A DNA stretch of 57,845 nt from Actinomycetota bacterium (GCA_040905475.1 JBBDRM010000142.1:26574-84418); one strand, 5' to 3'. Positions 1 through 11,298 are shown, numbered from the stretch's first letter. Translations and numbers: made by a program. Notes: generated by a model from the sequence alone, not told the origin.

Positions 1-73
1 CGATTTCCGCCCTGGACACTGATCTCGGATCGTGCCGGGAGGACGATCGTTGAAGAGAGCGTTGCGCTAGAGC

Positions 74-2560
<2,487 letters not shown>

Positions 2561-2589
2561 TGCTTCTATCCTTTCAGCGCGACGACCTT

Positions 2590-2610
2590 GTGAGGATTAT
2601 ATCGTCCGGG
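2590..2610 (-). promoter_or_regulatory. Putative clpC promoter -10 element
   Basis: The minus strand carries a perfect TATAAT (plus-strand 2596-2601) about 35 bases upstream of the clpC start codon. I see no good -35 at 17 bases; a TTGAAA lies too far upstream (about 28 bases), so an activator or alternative sigma factor may be involved. I found no CIRCE, HspR HAIR or CtsR-like operator in the 2561-2800 gap by eye. The rest of the gap shows no gene. Confidence 0.35.
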
Positions 2611-2800
2611 AGCGGAGGTTCTGGAACGGTTTCAAGTCCTATTCCCTCCGGCCCAACACTTCCATGCATCTACTAGTACGACTCACGAGCCGTCCTGGAC
2701 GTTCCCGGACCGCTTCCGGCCTGGAATCCCGATCAACGAAAAGTCCGATCCGGACATTCCCAGGACTACAGGCCCAGGACAGCGGTACGAGCCGGACGCG

Positions 2801-4279
2801 TTATGACTCCGGCCGCAGGAGCGGGAAAAGGATTACCTCCCTGATGCTTGGGACATCGGCCAGGATCATCGTGAACCGATCGACGCCGAACCCGAGCCCG
2901 CCGGTGGGCGGCATCCCGTATTCGAGGGCTCTCAGGAAATCCTCATCCACGACCATCGCTTCCTCGTCGCCGGCCGCGTGGGCTCGCGCCTGAGCCTCGA
3001 AGCGAGCTCTTTGGTCCACCGGATCGGTCAGCTCGCTGTACGCGGGCCCGACCTCCATCCCGGCGATCACCAGGTCGAAGTGCTCGGTGAAGCGCGGATC
3101 GTCCCGATGCGGCCGGGCCAGCGGCGAGGTCTCGCGCGGGAAGTCGAGCACGAACGTCGGCTCGAACAGGTTGGGCTCGACATGCTTCTCGTAGATCTCG
3201 ACGACGACCTTCCCGGTTCCCCACCCGGGATCGACCGGCACGCCGTGCGCATCGGCGATCTTGCCCACGTCGGCCGGGGACATGTCGAGGTCCAGCTTCT
3301 CGCCGATCGCTTCGGAAGCGAGCTCGATGAGCCGTCGACGCGGGAACGGCGCGGCGAGCGGCATCGGCCTCCCCTGGTAGGTGTGGTCGGTCGTGCCCAG
3401 CACCGTCTGCGCGACGTGACCGATCATCTCCTCGAGCAACGGCATCATGTCGTCGTAGTCGGCGAAGGCTTGATACGCCTCGAGCATCGTGAACTCGGGG
3501 TTGTACTTCACGCTCGTGCCCTCGTTGCGGAAGTTGCGGTTGATCTCGAAGACGCGCTCCAGGCCGCCGACGATCAGCCGCTTGAGGTACAGCTCCGGCG
3601 CGATGCGCAGATACAGGTCGAGGTCGAGCGCGTTCATGTGCGTGACGAACGGCTTCGCGAGCGCGCCCCCGGGTGTCGGCTGAAGCATCGGCGTCTCGAC
3701 CTCCATGAAGCCGCGCGCGCGAAGGAAGGATCGCATCTCGTCGACGGCTCGCGAGCGGATCTCGACGATCCGGCGCGACGCCGGGTTCATGAGGAGATCG
3801 AGATAGCGCTGCCGGTACCGCTGCTCGACGTCGCGGAGGCCGTGCCACTTCTCGGGGAGGGGACGGATCGCCTTGGCGAGCAGCATGAAGCTTTCTATCC
3901 GGACCGAGACCTCCCCGCGCTTGGTCTTCACGACCTCGCCGTGCGCGCCGACCCAATCGCCGAGGTCCATATCCTGGAACAGCTCGTAGGACGCGTCTCC
4001 GAGCCGGGCCTGCTCGACGAACAGCTGGATCTCCCCGGACGCGTCGCGCAGCACCCCGAACGAGAGCTTCCCTTGACGGCGGTTGAGCATGAGGCGGCCG
4101 GCGACGGCGACCCGTTCGCCGGTCGCGGCGCCGGGCTCGATCCCGTCGTGCGCGGCGTGGATCTCGGCCGCGGTGTGCGAGCGATCGAAGCGGACGGGGT
4201 ACGGGTCGATGCCGCTCACGCGCAGCGCTTCGACCTTGGCGATGCGCTGTTGCTCCAGGTCTTCGAGCCGGTCCGCCAT
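2801..4279 (-). CDS. lysS: Lysyl-tRNA synthetase, class II
   Basis: This 492-residue enzyme charges tRNA-Lys using ATP. An N-terminal OB-fold anticodon-binding domain (about residues 55-150) is followed by a class II catalytic core with motif 2 (FRNEGTSVKYNPEFTMLEAY) and motif 3 (GLGFGVDRFTMI near the C-terminus). The length is typical. It sits about 40 bases downstream of coaX on the same strand, matching the coaX-lysS order known from mycobacteria. From memory that block carries lsr2 between lysS and clpC; no such gene is present here. Confidence 0.97.
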   Translation of the reverse strand: MADRLEDLEQQRIAKVEALRVSGIDPYPVRFDRSHTAAEIHAAHDGIEPGAATGERVAVAGRLMLNRRQGKLSFGVLRDASGEIQLFVEQARLGDASYELFQDMDLGDWVGAHGEVVKTKRGEVSVRIESFMLLAKAIRPLPEKWHGLRDVEQRYRQRYLDLLMNPASRRIVEIRSRAVDEMRSFLRARGFMEVETPMLQPTPGGALAKPFVTHMNALDLDLYLRIAPELYLKRLIVGGLERVFEINRNFRNEGTSVKYNPEFTMLEAYQAFADYDDMMPLLEEMIGHVAQTVLGTTDHTYQGRPMPLAAPFPRRRLIELASEAIGEKLDLDMSPADVGKIADAHGVPVDPGWGTGKVVVEIYEKHVEPNLFEPTFVLDFPRETSPLARPHRDDPRFTEHFDLVIAGMEVGPAYSELTDPVDQRARFEAQARAHAAGDEEAMVVDEDFLRALEYGMPPTGGLGFGVDRFTMILADVPSIREVILFPLLRPES

Positions 4280-4319
4280 CGCGGGGAAGGCTACACCAGG
4301 AGCCCTATCGGGCCCGCCG

Positions 4320-5090
4320 TTACTCTGTGTTGCGGTCGTAGATGATGCGCAGGCCCTGCAGCGTCAGCCAGGGCTCATGATGATCGATCGTCACGGTCTC
4401 CGGCATGATCACCGGGGCGAGCCCGCCGGTCGCGACGACCTCGACCTTGCCGCCGAGCTCTTTCGCCATCCGCTCGACGATCGCGTCGACCTGTCCCGCG
4501 AAGCCGTAGAGGACGCCGGACTGGATCGCCTCGACGGTGGTCTTGCCGATGACGCTGCGGGGTGGCGTGTATTCGACGCGGCGGAGCTGTGCGCCGGCGT
4601 TGACGAGGGCGTTGGTCGAGATCTCGACGCCGGGCGCGATCGAGCCGCCGAGGTACTCCCCTTTGACGCTCACCGCGTCGAACGTCGTGGCGGTCCCGAA
4701 ATCCACGACGATGCACGGGCCGCCGTACGATTCGAACGCGGCTACGGCGTTGACGATGCGGTCGGCGCCGACCTCTTTCGGGTTGTCGGTGAGGATCGGC
4801 ATCCCGGTCTTCACCCCCGGCTCGACGATGATCGCCGGGAACCGGAAGTAACGTTCGACCATCTCCCGCATCGCCTGCGTCATGCGCGGGACCACGCTCG
4901 AGATGACGACCCCGGTGATCTGGCGCGTGAACGAAAGGCCGACCTGGCTGAGCAAGCCCTGGATGATCAGCGCCAGCTCGTCGGCGGTGCGGTCGGGATC
5001 GGACGAGATGCGCCAGTGCTGCTCGAGCTCGGCGCGCTCGAACATGCCGATCGTGGTTTGGGTGTTCCCGACGTCAACCCCGAGGAGCAT
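4320..5090 (-). CDS. coaX: Type III pantothenate kinase
   Basis: This 256-residue ASKHA-fold kinase phosphorylates pantothenate, the first committed step to CoA. The N-terminal phosphate-binding motif DVGNTQTTIG, the GADRIVNAVAA segment and the VVDFGTATTFD motif are all present in the right order. The start overlaps the 3' end of nadC by 17 bases, so it is probably translated from the same message. The neighbours panC and panD make the substrate, which supports the call. Confidence 0.96.
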   Translation of the reverse strand: MLLGVDVGNTQTTIGMFERAELEQHWRISSDPDRTADELALIIQGLLSQVGLSFTRQITGVVISSVVPRMTQAMREMVERYFRFPAIIVEPGVKTGMPILTDNPKEVGADRIVNAVAAFESYGGPCIVVDFGTATTFDAVSVKGEYLGGSIAPGVEISTNALVNAGAQLRRVEYTPPRSVIGKTTVEAIQSGVLYGFAGQVDAIVERMAKELGGKVEVVATGGLAPVIMPETVTIDHHEPWLTLQGLRIIYDRNTE

Positions 5091-5916
5091 CGCCGTCTAC
5101 CTCCAGGCTGAAATCGACGGCGGGGGCCGAGTGGGTCAGGGCTCCGACCGAGATCGAACCGACGCCGGTCCGCGCGATATCGCCGATCGTGGAGAGCGTG
5201 ACGCCTCCCGAGGCTTCAGTTTTCGCGCGGCCCTCGGCGAGACGCACGGCCTCCGTCAAGGTGGCGAGGTCCATGTTGTCGAGGAGAAGCTCGTGCGCGC
5301 CGGCTTCGATCGCTTGATGCACCTGCTCGAGCGTGTCGCACTCGATCTCGATCCAGAGCGAAGGGTGAGCGGCCCTCGCCCTCGCGATCGCCTCGGTCAC
5401 CGATCCGGCCACTGCGATGTGGTTGTCCTTGATCAGGTAAGCGTCGCTGAGTCCCATGCGGTGGTTCGCTCCCCCGCCGGCACGTACGGCAGCTTTCTCG
5501 AGGAACCGAAGGCCCGGAGTGGTCTTGCGCGTGTCGCGGATCTCCACCCCGCCGGCGCGCTGTACGAAGGCGTCGGTAAGGGTCGCGACGCCTGAGAGCC
5601 TCTGCACGAAGTTCAACGCGGCGCGCTCGGCGGTGAGGATCCCGCGTAACATTCCCTCGACCGTAGCCACGACGTCGCCGGGTCGCACGCGGTCGCCGTC
5701 CTTCGCGCTCCATCCAACGGTCGCGTCGTGGTCCAGCTCGATGAAGCTCCGCGTGCAGGGCTCGGAGCCGGCGAGGACCGCGTCCTGTTCGGCAACCAGC
5801 CGCGCGAAGCCTCGCACCCTTTCAGGGACGATCGCCTCGGTGGTGAGATCCGAAGCCTCGGCGAGGTCCTCTGCGATCGCCAGGTGAACGGCTTCGTGGA
5901 TCGGGTCGTCGATCAA
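5074..5916 (-). CDS. nadC: Nicotinate-nucleotide pyrophosphorylase (quinolinate phosphoribosyltransferase)
   Basis: This 280-residue enzyme converts quinolinate and PRPP to nicotinate mononucleotide in NAD synthesis. The signature RDTRKTTPGLR, the GGGANHRMGLSDAYLIKDNH segment and IEIECDTLEQ are diagnostic for the type II PRTase family. The length is normal. It lies 8 bases after panD and overlaps coaX. nadA and nadB are not in the window, so quinolinate must be made from genes elsewhere. Confidence 0.96.
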   Translation of the reverse strand: MIDDPIHEAVHLAIAEDLAEASDLTTEAIVPERVRGFARLVAEQDAVLAGSEPCTRSFIELDHDATVGWSAKDGDRVRPGDVVATVEGMLRGILTAERAALNFVQRLSGVATLTDAFVQRAGGVEIRDTRKTTPGLRFLEKAAVRAGGGANHRMGLSDAYLIKDNHIAVAGSVTEAIARARAAHPSLWIEIECDTLEQVHQAIEAGAHELLLDNMDLATLTEAVRLAEGRAKTEASGGVTLSTIGDIARTGVGSISVGALTHSAPAVDFSLEVDGDAPRG

Positions 5917-5924
5917 GGCGATCC

Positions 5925-6320
5925 CTACTCGGCGGCCAGGAAGACCTCGCCGGCGAGGATCTCGTCGGAGATCGACGTGGGACGGTTGCGCTCGTCCACC
6001 ATCACGACGGTCGGATGCAGGTTGCGCGCCTCCGCGTCGGACAGCTGCGCGTACGACATCACGATGATCTTGTCGCCGGCGTTGATCAGGCGCGCCGCGG
6101 CGCCGTTCATCTCGACGACCCCCGACCCGGCCGGCCCCTCGATCGCGTACGTCTCGAGCCGCGCGCCGTTGTCGACGTCGACGACGTGGACCTTCTCGTA
6201 CGGGAGGATATCGGCGGCCTTCATGAGATCCGTGTCGAGCGTGATCGAGCCCACGTACTCGATGTTGGCGTCGGTCACCGTCGCACGGTGGATCTTCGAC
6301 TTGAGCATCGTGCGGTCCAT
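5925..6320 (-). CDS. panD: Aspartate 1-decarboxylase proenzyme
   Basis: PanD makes beta-alanine for pantothenate and is a pyruvoyl enzyme that self-cleaves at a Gly-Ser bond. The expected YVGSITLD site lies at residues 22-29, with cleavage before Ser25, and the product lengths are normal. I place the start at the ATG at 6320, which has an AGGAAAGG ribosome binding site; a GTG two codons upstream overlaps the panC stop and is less well placed. panC ends 2 bases before this ATG, so the two are cotranscribed. Confidence 0.95.
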   Translation of the reverse strand: MDRTMLKSKIHRATVTDANIEYVGSITLDTDLMKAADILPYEKVHVVDVDNGARLETYAIEGPAGSGVVEMNGAAARLINAGDKIIVMSYAQLSDAEARNLHPTVVMVDERNRPTSISDEILAGEVFLAAE

Positions 6321-6322
6321 GT

Positions 6323-7237
6323 TCACCCTTTCCTGATCGAGGCCCCGGCTTTCGGGGTCCCCGTCCGGGCGCCTGCGTCGGGCGCCGGGCTTACGGTCAC
6401 ATTATCTATCAAACGAGCATTCCCCACCCAAGCGGCGACCGCCAGGAGGACCGGACCCCCCACTTCTGCCGGTTCGGCCAGGGTGTCCGGATCCACGCAC
6501 GCCGTGTAGTCGAGCTTGGCGAGCGGTTCTTCGCCTATCACGCGGGCCATGGCCTGGGAGATCGCGTCCGCGGAGCCGTGGCCCGCTCCGATCAGGCGAA
6601 CACCCTCGTCGAGGGCCCGCTTGAGAACGGCCGCGGCCACCCGATCTTCGCCGTTCAGGTAGGTGTTCCGGCTGGACATGGCGAGCCCATCTGCCTCGCG
6701 CACCGTCGGGCAGCCGATCACCTCGACGGGGAAATCGAGCTGGCGGGCCAGCCGCCGGATCACGACGAGCTGCTGCGCGTCCTTCTCGCCGAAGTAGGCG
6801 CGGCACGCGCCCGCGATGTTGAAGAGCTTGGTCACGACCGTGGCGACGCCGTCGAAGTGGCCGGGCCGGGTCTTGCCTTCGAGGATGTCGCCGATCGCGC
6901 CGACCGTCACGGTCAGGGTCGTCGGCTCGCGATACATCTCCTCGACCGGCGGATGGAAGACCAGATCGACGTCCGCCGCTTCACAGAGGTCCAGATCCTT
7001 TTCCAGGTCGCGCGGGTAGGCGTCGAAGTCCTCGCTCGGTCCGAACTGCAATGGGTTCACGAAGATGCTGACGAGCACGATGTCGTTCTCCTCCCGCGCC
7101 CGGCGCATGAGGCTCGCGTGGCCTTCGTGGAGGAATCCCATCGTGGGCACGAATCCGATCCGCCGGTTACGCGCGCGGGCTTCGTCGAGCAGGCTCCGGA
7201 GCTCGGCGATCCGTTCCACGACCTTCGGACGAGTCAT
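6323..7237 (-). CDS. panC: Pantothenate synthetase
   Basis: PanC joins pantoate and beta-alanine with ATP to make pantothenate. The 304-residue protein has the HIGH-type nucleotidyltransferase motif in [13 protein letters not shown] (about residues 31-43), [18 protein letters not shown] and the KMSKS-like MSSRNTYL segment. The ATG overlaps the stop of the upstream DUF2520 gene as ATGA (7234-7237), which implies translational coupling. Confidence 0.97.
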   Translation of the reverse strand: MTRPKVVERIAELRSLLDEARARNRRIGFVPTMGFLHEGHASLMRRAREENDIVLVSIFVNPLQFGPSEDFDAYPRDLEKDLDLCEAADVDLVFHPPVEEMYREPTTLTVTVGAIGDILEGKTRPGHFDGVATVVTKLFNIAGACRAYFGEKDAQQLVVIRRLARQLDFPVEVIGCPTVREADGLAMSSRNTYLNGEDRVAAAVLKRALDEGVRLIGAGHGSADAISQAMARVIGEEPLAKLDYTACVDPDTLAEPAEVGGPVLLAVAAWVGNARLIDNVTVSPAPDAGARTGTPKAGASIRKG

Positions 7238-8124
7238 CGAACGAGCGCTTCCTCGAGCGCCTCGGCCACCGCGCGGGCTGTCGCGGCGTCGAGCCGGCCG
7301 CTGCTCACTGCCCGGTCGAGCGTTCGCCGCGCGTTTGCGACGTACGACTCGATCAGCTTTGGTGCACCCACGGTCAGCGCCGCGAGATGCTTACGCACCG
7401 TCCCCGCATCGCCGCGCACGATCGGACCCGTCAGCGCCTGGTCGGCGCCGAGTCTGGCCACGTTCTCGACCGACTGTGCGATCAGCGGCGCGAGCATCGC
7501 GCGATCGCCGAGAAGATCGGCGGCATCGCCGGCGATCGCGACCGTGAAGTTGGATGCCATCGCGAGCGCCGCGTGGTAGAGGACGCGCGATCCCTCGGGG
7601 ATGTCCACGGGCGTTCCGCCGAGCTCGCCGACGAACCACGCCGCCCAGGACTTCATGTGCTCGGGTGCGGTGACGCCGAAAAAGACGCCGGCGAGGTCGG
7701 TCGTAGGCTCGGGGATCGTCTGAGCCGGGTGGATCGCGGCCACGTTGGGCCCGCACGCCGTCAGGACGTCCGCTCCGGAGATGCCGCTCGTGTGGACGAC
7801 CACGCCGCCGGGCTGCATCCCGGCCGCGACGCGCGAGGCCGCATCGGCGAGCGCGTCGTCGGGGACCGCGCACACGACGACGCTCGCGGAGAGCGCGGCG
7901 TCCTCCGGGCCGACGAGCGGCACGTGTCCAAGAGCGTCGAGCACGCGCTTCGCCGAGTCGGGGTGAGCAACCGTCGCCGCGACGACACGGTGTCCGGCGG
8001 CAAGGAGCGCGCGGCCGATCGAGCAACCGACCCGGCCGGCGCCGACGATGGCGACGTCTAAGGGCGCGCCGGGGAGCTCAGACGGATATGCCCCTCCCGA
8101 AGAGGGGCGCGAAGGTTCGTTCAA
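7234..8124 (-). CDS. Rossmann-like/DUF2520 dehydrogenase, candidate pantoate-pathway reductase
   Basis: This 296-residue protein has an N-terminal NAD(P)-binding Rossmann fold (DVAIVGAGRVGCSIGRAL, about residues 23-40), a second segment resembling the 6-phosphogluconate/ketopantoate reductase superfamily, and the DUF2520 C-terminal helical domain (HPAQTIPEPTTDLAG onward). It overlaps panC by four bases, and the same pairing occurs in many actinobacteria. By location it could supply pantoate by reducing ketopantoate, as reported to my knowledge for the unrelated-looking PanG reductase of Francisella. This is inference; panB and panE are absent from the window. Confidence 0.85.
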   Translation of the reverse strand: MNEPSRPSSGGAYPSELPGAPLDVAIVGAGRVGCSIGRALLAAGHRVVAATVAHPDSAKRVLDALGHVPLVGPEDAALSASVVVCAVPDDALADAASRVAAGMQPGGVVVHTSGISGADVLTACGPNVAAIHPAQTIPEPTTDLAGVFFGVTAPEHMKSWAAWFVGELGGTPVDIPEGSRVLYHAALAMASNFTVAIAGDAADLLGDRAMLAPLIAQSVENVARLGADQALTGPIVRGDAGTVRKHLAALTVGAPKLIESYVANARRTLDRAVSSGRLDAATARAVAEALEEALVR

Positions 8125-8171
8125 CCTGTGGCCCTCCGTTCCGGTCCCAGATGGGTACCGTTCGTGCGGCC

Positions 8172-8624
8172 TTACCCGACGAGTTTATCAAGGTTACTTC
8201 CCCTGAACTCCGGCCGGCCTCCGCCTCGTCGAGCGAAGGTGACCCCTGAGCTGGTACCCAAATGCCAGCAGGGGCACGACGTTCTCTCGACGACAAGTCC
8301 GACCCGATCACTAAGCTGATCTCCGAGTCCGCAGTCGCCGCCACCGCGGCCACTGACAACTTCGACCCTCCTTCCAATCGAACCCTTGACGACCCATTCC
8401 ACGAGGAACGTGTAGGTGACATTTTCGATCCGCCGCCCCCATTCGGCCGGCTTGAGATGAGTTTCCCAACGAACGCGCCATCACGTTGCTGTACGGCCCC
8501 TTCGGGCGGGAGCGGCGAGTAACTACACGCGTAAGCCGTCTGCGCGGAGACCAACACGGTAAAGCATCATCGCGACAAACAGCACCACTCTTGTCGCCCG
8601 TCGTTTGAGCAACTTGCTCACCAT
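8172..8624 (-). pseudogene. Frameshifted secreted netrin/TIMP-like (NTR) protein
   Basis: Coherent protein pieces lie in two alternating frames. From an ATG at 8622-8624 a basic-hydrophobic signal peptide (MVSKLLKRRATRVVLFVAMM) runs until an apparent extra T; the other frame then gives a signal-peptidase site and Cys-first mature end (AQTAYACSYSPLPPEGA ... DGAFVG). After an apparent missing base in the GGG run at 8465-8467, the first frame resumes with ENVTYTFLVEWVVKGSIG and GGGDCGLGDQLSDRVGL. The pattern (Ala-Cys-Ser, Pro, Ala-Phe-Val-Gly, then VxWVVKG, then a later Cys) is that of bacterial NTR/TIMP-like secreted proteins. The two indels cancel, but a TAG lies between them. It may be a real pseudogene or a sequencing error in homopolymers. 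Confidence 0.6.
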
Positions 8625-8676
8625 GCCAGAGTCCACCCGGCGAAAGGAAGAGTCAATGGGATCCGGAGACGCATGA

Positions 8677-8702
8677 TGGAGGGCCCCTTTCGGGGCCCTC
8701 CA
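8677..8702 (-). terminator. Hairpin terminator of the first Asp-rich repeat gene
   Basis: A perfect 11-bp inverted repeat (TGGAGGGCCCC, loop TTTC, then the complement) starts 24 bases past the stop codon of the upstream Asp-rich repeat gene. It lacks a clear U-tract, which is common in high-GC actinobacteria. A close copy sits behind the paralogous gene at 9973-10002. Confidence 0.7.
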
Positions 8703-8725
8703 CTGAGCTTCGGATCCTTGTGCGG

Positions 8726-9826
8726 CTACAGGCCGAGGATCCCGGCAACCACCGCGCAGTTCACCTCGGTGACTACCCCCTGGTCGCCTCCGACGGGAGA
8801 CGGCAGCGCCTGATCGAGGTCGTGGATCGGCGCAGACAGCGGGCCGATCTCGTCCGCATCAGGAGCGAACGCCGAGTGATCGACGCCGTCGCCATCTGGA
8901 TCACCGCAGGTCTTCGGCGGCTCGACATTGGTCTCGTCATTGTCCGTCGGATCATAGGAATCGGGGTTCGTGGCGTCTTCGTCTGTGTGACAGCCGGGAT
9001 CGGCGTCATCGACGAATGTATCCCCATCGTTGTCGTCTCCGTCTGAGCACTGCCAGCCATCGACGATGACGTTGTCCGACTCATCGTTGTCGTTCGGATC
9101 GTAGGAGTCGGGGTTGGCGGCGTCGAGGTCAGAGTGGCAGCCGGGGTCCGCCTCGTCGATGAGCTCGTCCTCCTCGGGATCGTTGTTGACCTCGTCGGAG
9201 CACTCCTTCGTCCGATTGTGCGGGGCCTCGCTGTTGTCGTCCTCGTCGGTGCATTGGGGATCATCAGGGAAGTCGATCAATCCATCCCCGTCGTTATCGA
9301 TCTCGTCCGAACACTCCGGGATGTGATTCCCGCGATCGCTCTCGTCGGGGTCGTCTGGGCTCGAGCACCCCGGATCGGCCGGGAAGTCGATCAACCCGTC
9401 GCGATCGTTGTCGAGCTCGTCCTGGCACTCGTTGTCGGTGCCCTCGTTGTTGTCGTCCTTGTTTGAGCATCCGGGATCGTCGAGGTCGATCATCCGGTCA
9501 TTGTCGTTGTCGAGCCCGTCCTCACAGGGGGCGAGATGCTCGTTGTTGTCGTCGTCGTCGGAGCAGTTCTCGTCGTCGGGGAAGTCGGTGTCGCCGTCCT
9601 CATCGTTGTCGATCCCGTCCGAGCATTGCGGTTCGTTCGTTCCCGACTCGGTGTTGTCGTCTGCACTCGTGCAATCTCGATCGTCGGGGAAATCGACGGC
9701 CTTGTCGTCGTCGTTATCGATGCCGTCGGAACACTGGGGCATTTCCTGGGCCGGCGCGATGACGGCAACACCAACCACGAAGGTGGCGGTCAGCAGGACC
9801 AGAAGCACCATGAAGAACTTGCGCAT
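8726..9826 (-). CDS. Secreted Asp-rich calcium-repeat protein, copy 1
   Basis: The 366-residue product has an N-terminal signal peptide (MRKFFMVLLVLLTATF, cleavage near APAQ) and seven repeats of the type CSDGIDNDxDGxxDFPDDxxC followed by acidic DDxE stretches. The DxDxDG loops resemble thrombospondin type 3 or dockerin-like calcium sites, and the paired Cys probably form disulfides. A conserved C-terminal segment (CGDPDGDGVDHSAFAP ... VAGILGL) is shared with the next gene. I chose the ATG at 9826, which follows GGGGAGGGAACC. The protein is very acidic. The role is unknown; an extracellular calcium-binding or structural role is inferred. Confidence 0.85.
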   Translation of the reverse strand: MRKFFMVLLVLLTATFVVGVAVIAPAQEMPQCSDGIDNDDDKAVDFPDDRDCTSADDNTESGTNEPQCSDGIDNDEDGDTDFPDDENCSDDDDNNEHLAPCEDGLDNDNDRMIDLDDPGCSNKDDNNEGTDNECQDELDNDRDGLIDFPADPGCSSPDDPDESDRGNHIPECSDEIDNDGDGLIDFPDDPQCTDEDDNSEAPHNRTKECSDEVNNDPEEDELIDEADPGCHSDLDAANPDSYDPNDNDESDNVIVDGWQCSDGDDNDGDTFVDDADPGCHTDEDATNPDSYDPTDNDETNVEPPKTCGDPDGDGVDHSAFAPDADEIGPLSAPIHDLDQALPSPVGGDQGVVTEVNCAVVAGILGL

Positions 9827-9972
9827 GGTTCCCTCCCCTACGGCTCGTCGTAGACACTCCATACCAAAGCCGACAACTCGGTAAATCATGCATCCGACGT
9901 ACTCGGGGCATGCCCGGCGCTCTTATGCCGGATTTGGCCAAAGCCGGAAGGGCTTACGGGTCGAGACGAAAG

Positions 9973-10002
9973 GATGGAGGGCCCCTTTCGGGACCCTCCA
10001 TC
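9973..10002 (-). terminator. Hairpin terminator of the second Asp-rich repeat gene
   Basis: A 13-bp inverted repeat with one mismatch (left arm GATGGAGGGCCCC, loop TTTC) lies 19 bases past the stop codon of the second Asp-rich repeat gene. It is nearly the same sequence as the hairpin at 8677-8702, so the terminator was duplicated together with the gene. Confidence 0.7.
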
Positions 10003-10020
10003 GACTTCGTTGTTTGCCCG

Positions 10021-11220
10021 CTACAGACCGAGGATCCCGGCAACCACCGCGCAGTTCACCTCGGTGACTACCCCCTGGTCGCCTCCAACCGGAGACGGCA
10101 GCGCCTGGTCGAGGTCGTGGATCGGCGCAGACAGCGGGCCGATCTCGTTCGCATCCGGAGCGAACGCCGAGTGATCGACGCCGTCACCATCCGGATCACC
10201 GCACGTGACGGGCCCAGCTTCGGTGTCGTCGTTCGCGTCGTCGCAGTCCGGGTCGTCCGGGAAGTCGGTGAACCCGTCACCGTCATTGTCGACACCATCC
10301 GAACACTCCGGATCGCCGCCGCCCAACTCGGTGTCGTCATTCGCGTCGTCGCAGTCCGGATCGTTCGGGAAATCGGTCTGCCCGTCGCCGTCGTTGTCGA
10401 TACCATCCGAACACTCCGGCTCGACGACACCAGCTTCGGAGTCGTCATCGGCGTCATCGCAGTCCGGATCGTTCGGGAAATCGGTCTGCCCGTCGCCGTC
10501 GTTGTCGATCCCGTCCGAGCACTCCGGGTTGCGGTTGTGCGGAGCCTCGCTGTTATCGTCGTCGTCCGTGCAATCCGGGTCGTTGGGGAAGTCGGTCAGA
10601 CCGTCGCCGTCGTTGTCGATCCCGTCGTCGCACTGCGGCTCACGCTCGTCGTCATCGTCGTCGTCTTCGCAGCCCGGGTCCTCCGGGAAGTCACGGCGGT
10701 CGTCGCCGTCGTTGTCCTCACCGTCACGGCACGCCGGCGCCTCGGAGTTGTCGTCGTCGTCCTTGCAGTTCTCGTCGGCGGGGAAGTCGGTGTCCCCATC
10801 GCCGTCGTTGTCGATCCCGTCGTCGCACTGCGGCTCACGCTCGTCGTCATCGTCGTCGTCTTCGCAGCCCGGGTCCTCCGGGAAGTCACGGCGGTCGTCG
10901 CCGTCGTTGTCCTCACCGTCACGGCACGCCGGCGCCTCGGAGTTGTCGTCGTCGTCCTTACAGTTCTCGTCGTCGGGGAAGTCGGTGTCCCCATCGCCGT
11001 CGTTGTCGATCCCGTCGTCGCACTGGGCTTCGCGCTCGGAATCGTCGTCGTCGTTATCGCAGTCCGGATCATCGGGATGATCGGTCCGGCCGTCGCCGTC
11101 GTTGTCGATCCCGTCGGAACACTCGCGCGGGACATCCTGCGCGGGCGCCGACGCGACAGTCCCAATGACGAATGTGAAGGTCACCAGGACGAGAAGCAGC
11201 AGAAGCAGCTTCTTGCGCAT
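10021..11220 (-). CDS. Secreted Asp-rich calcium-repeat protein, copy 2
   Basis: This 399-residue paralogue has a signal peptide (MRKKLLLLLLVLVTFTFVIG, cleavage near APAQ), nine Cys-Asp repeats (CSDGIDNDGDG or CDDGIDNDGDG with DFPxDPxC) and the same C-terminal segment as copy 1. Two internal 65-residue blocks are almost identical, from a recent 195-bp tandem duplication. The ATG at 11220 follows GGGGAAAGAC. The 3' 180 bases match copy 1 with only about eight differences by eye, while the repeat regions differ in number and sequence. The function is unknown; calcium binding is inferred from the DxDxDG loops. Confidence 0.85.
   Translation of the reverse strand: MRKKLLLLLLVLVTFTFVIGTVASAPAQDVPRECSDGIDNDGDGRTDHPDDPDCDNDDDDSEREAQCDDGIDNDGDGDTDFPDDENCKDDDDNSEAPACRDGEDNDGDDRRDFPEDPGCEDDDDDDEREPQCDDGIDNDGDGDTDFPADENCKDDDDNSEAPACRDGEDNDGDDRRDFPEDPGCEDDDDDDEREPQCDDGIDNDGDGLTDFPNDPDCTDDDDNSEAPHNRNPECSDGIDNDGDGQTDFPNDPDCDDADDDSEAGVVEPECSDGIDNDGDGQTDFPNDPDCDDANDDTELGGGDPECSDGVDNDGDGFTDFPDDPDCDDANDDTEAGPVTCGDPDGDGVDHSAFAPDANEIGPLSAPIHDLDQALPSPVGGDQGVVTEVNCAVVAGILGL
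10612..11001 (-). repeat. 195-bp near-identical tandem duplication inside Asp-rich gene copy 2
   Basis: The block at 10612-10806 is repeated at 10807-11001 with only a few substitutions (for example GCAGTTCTCGTCGGCG against ACAGTTCTCGTCGTCG). The unit is exactly 65 codons and holds two Cys-Asp repeats, so the frame is preserved. A third partial copy follows at 11002. The high identity indicates recent unequal crossing-over or slippage. Confidence 0.9.
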
Positions 11221-11298
11221 GTCTTTCCCCCCCCTCGATCTGGACCACGGCCAAAATCCTTCTACCCCACGGTGCAAAGCGGGTAATCCTCCATTAGC

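Noticed and set aside
8078-8557. 159-codon minus-strand frame as an intact secreted protein
   Set aside because: Only its first third resembles the NTR-like family; the remaining part of the homology continues in another frame, so it is recorded as a pseudogene.
9910-11286. Long plus-strand open frame (458 codons) opposite the second Asp-rich repeat gene, rich in Val/Arg
   Set aside because: It mirrors the Asp/Gly-rich repeat in antisense, has no signal or ribosome binding site, and the minus frame has a clear signal peptide, Cys pattern and terminator.
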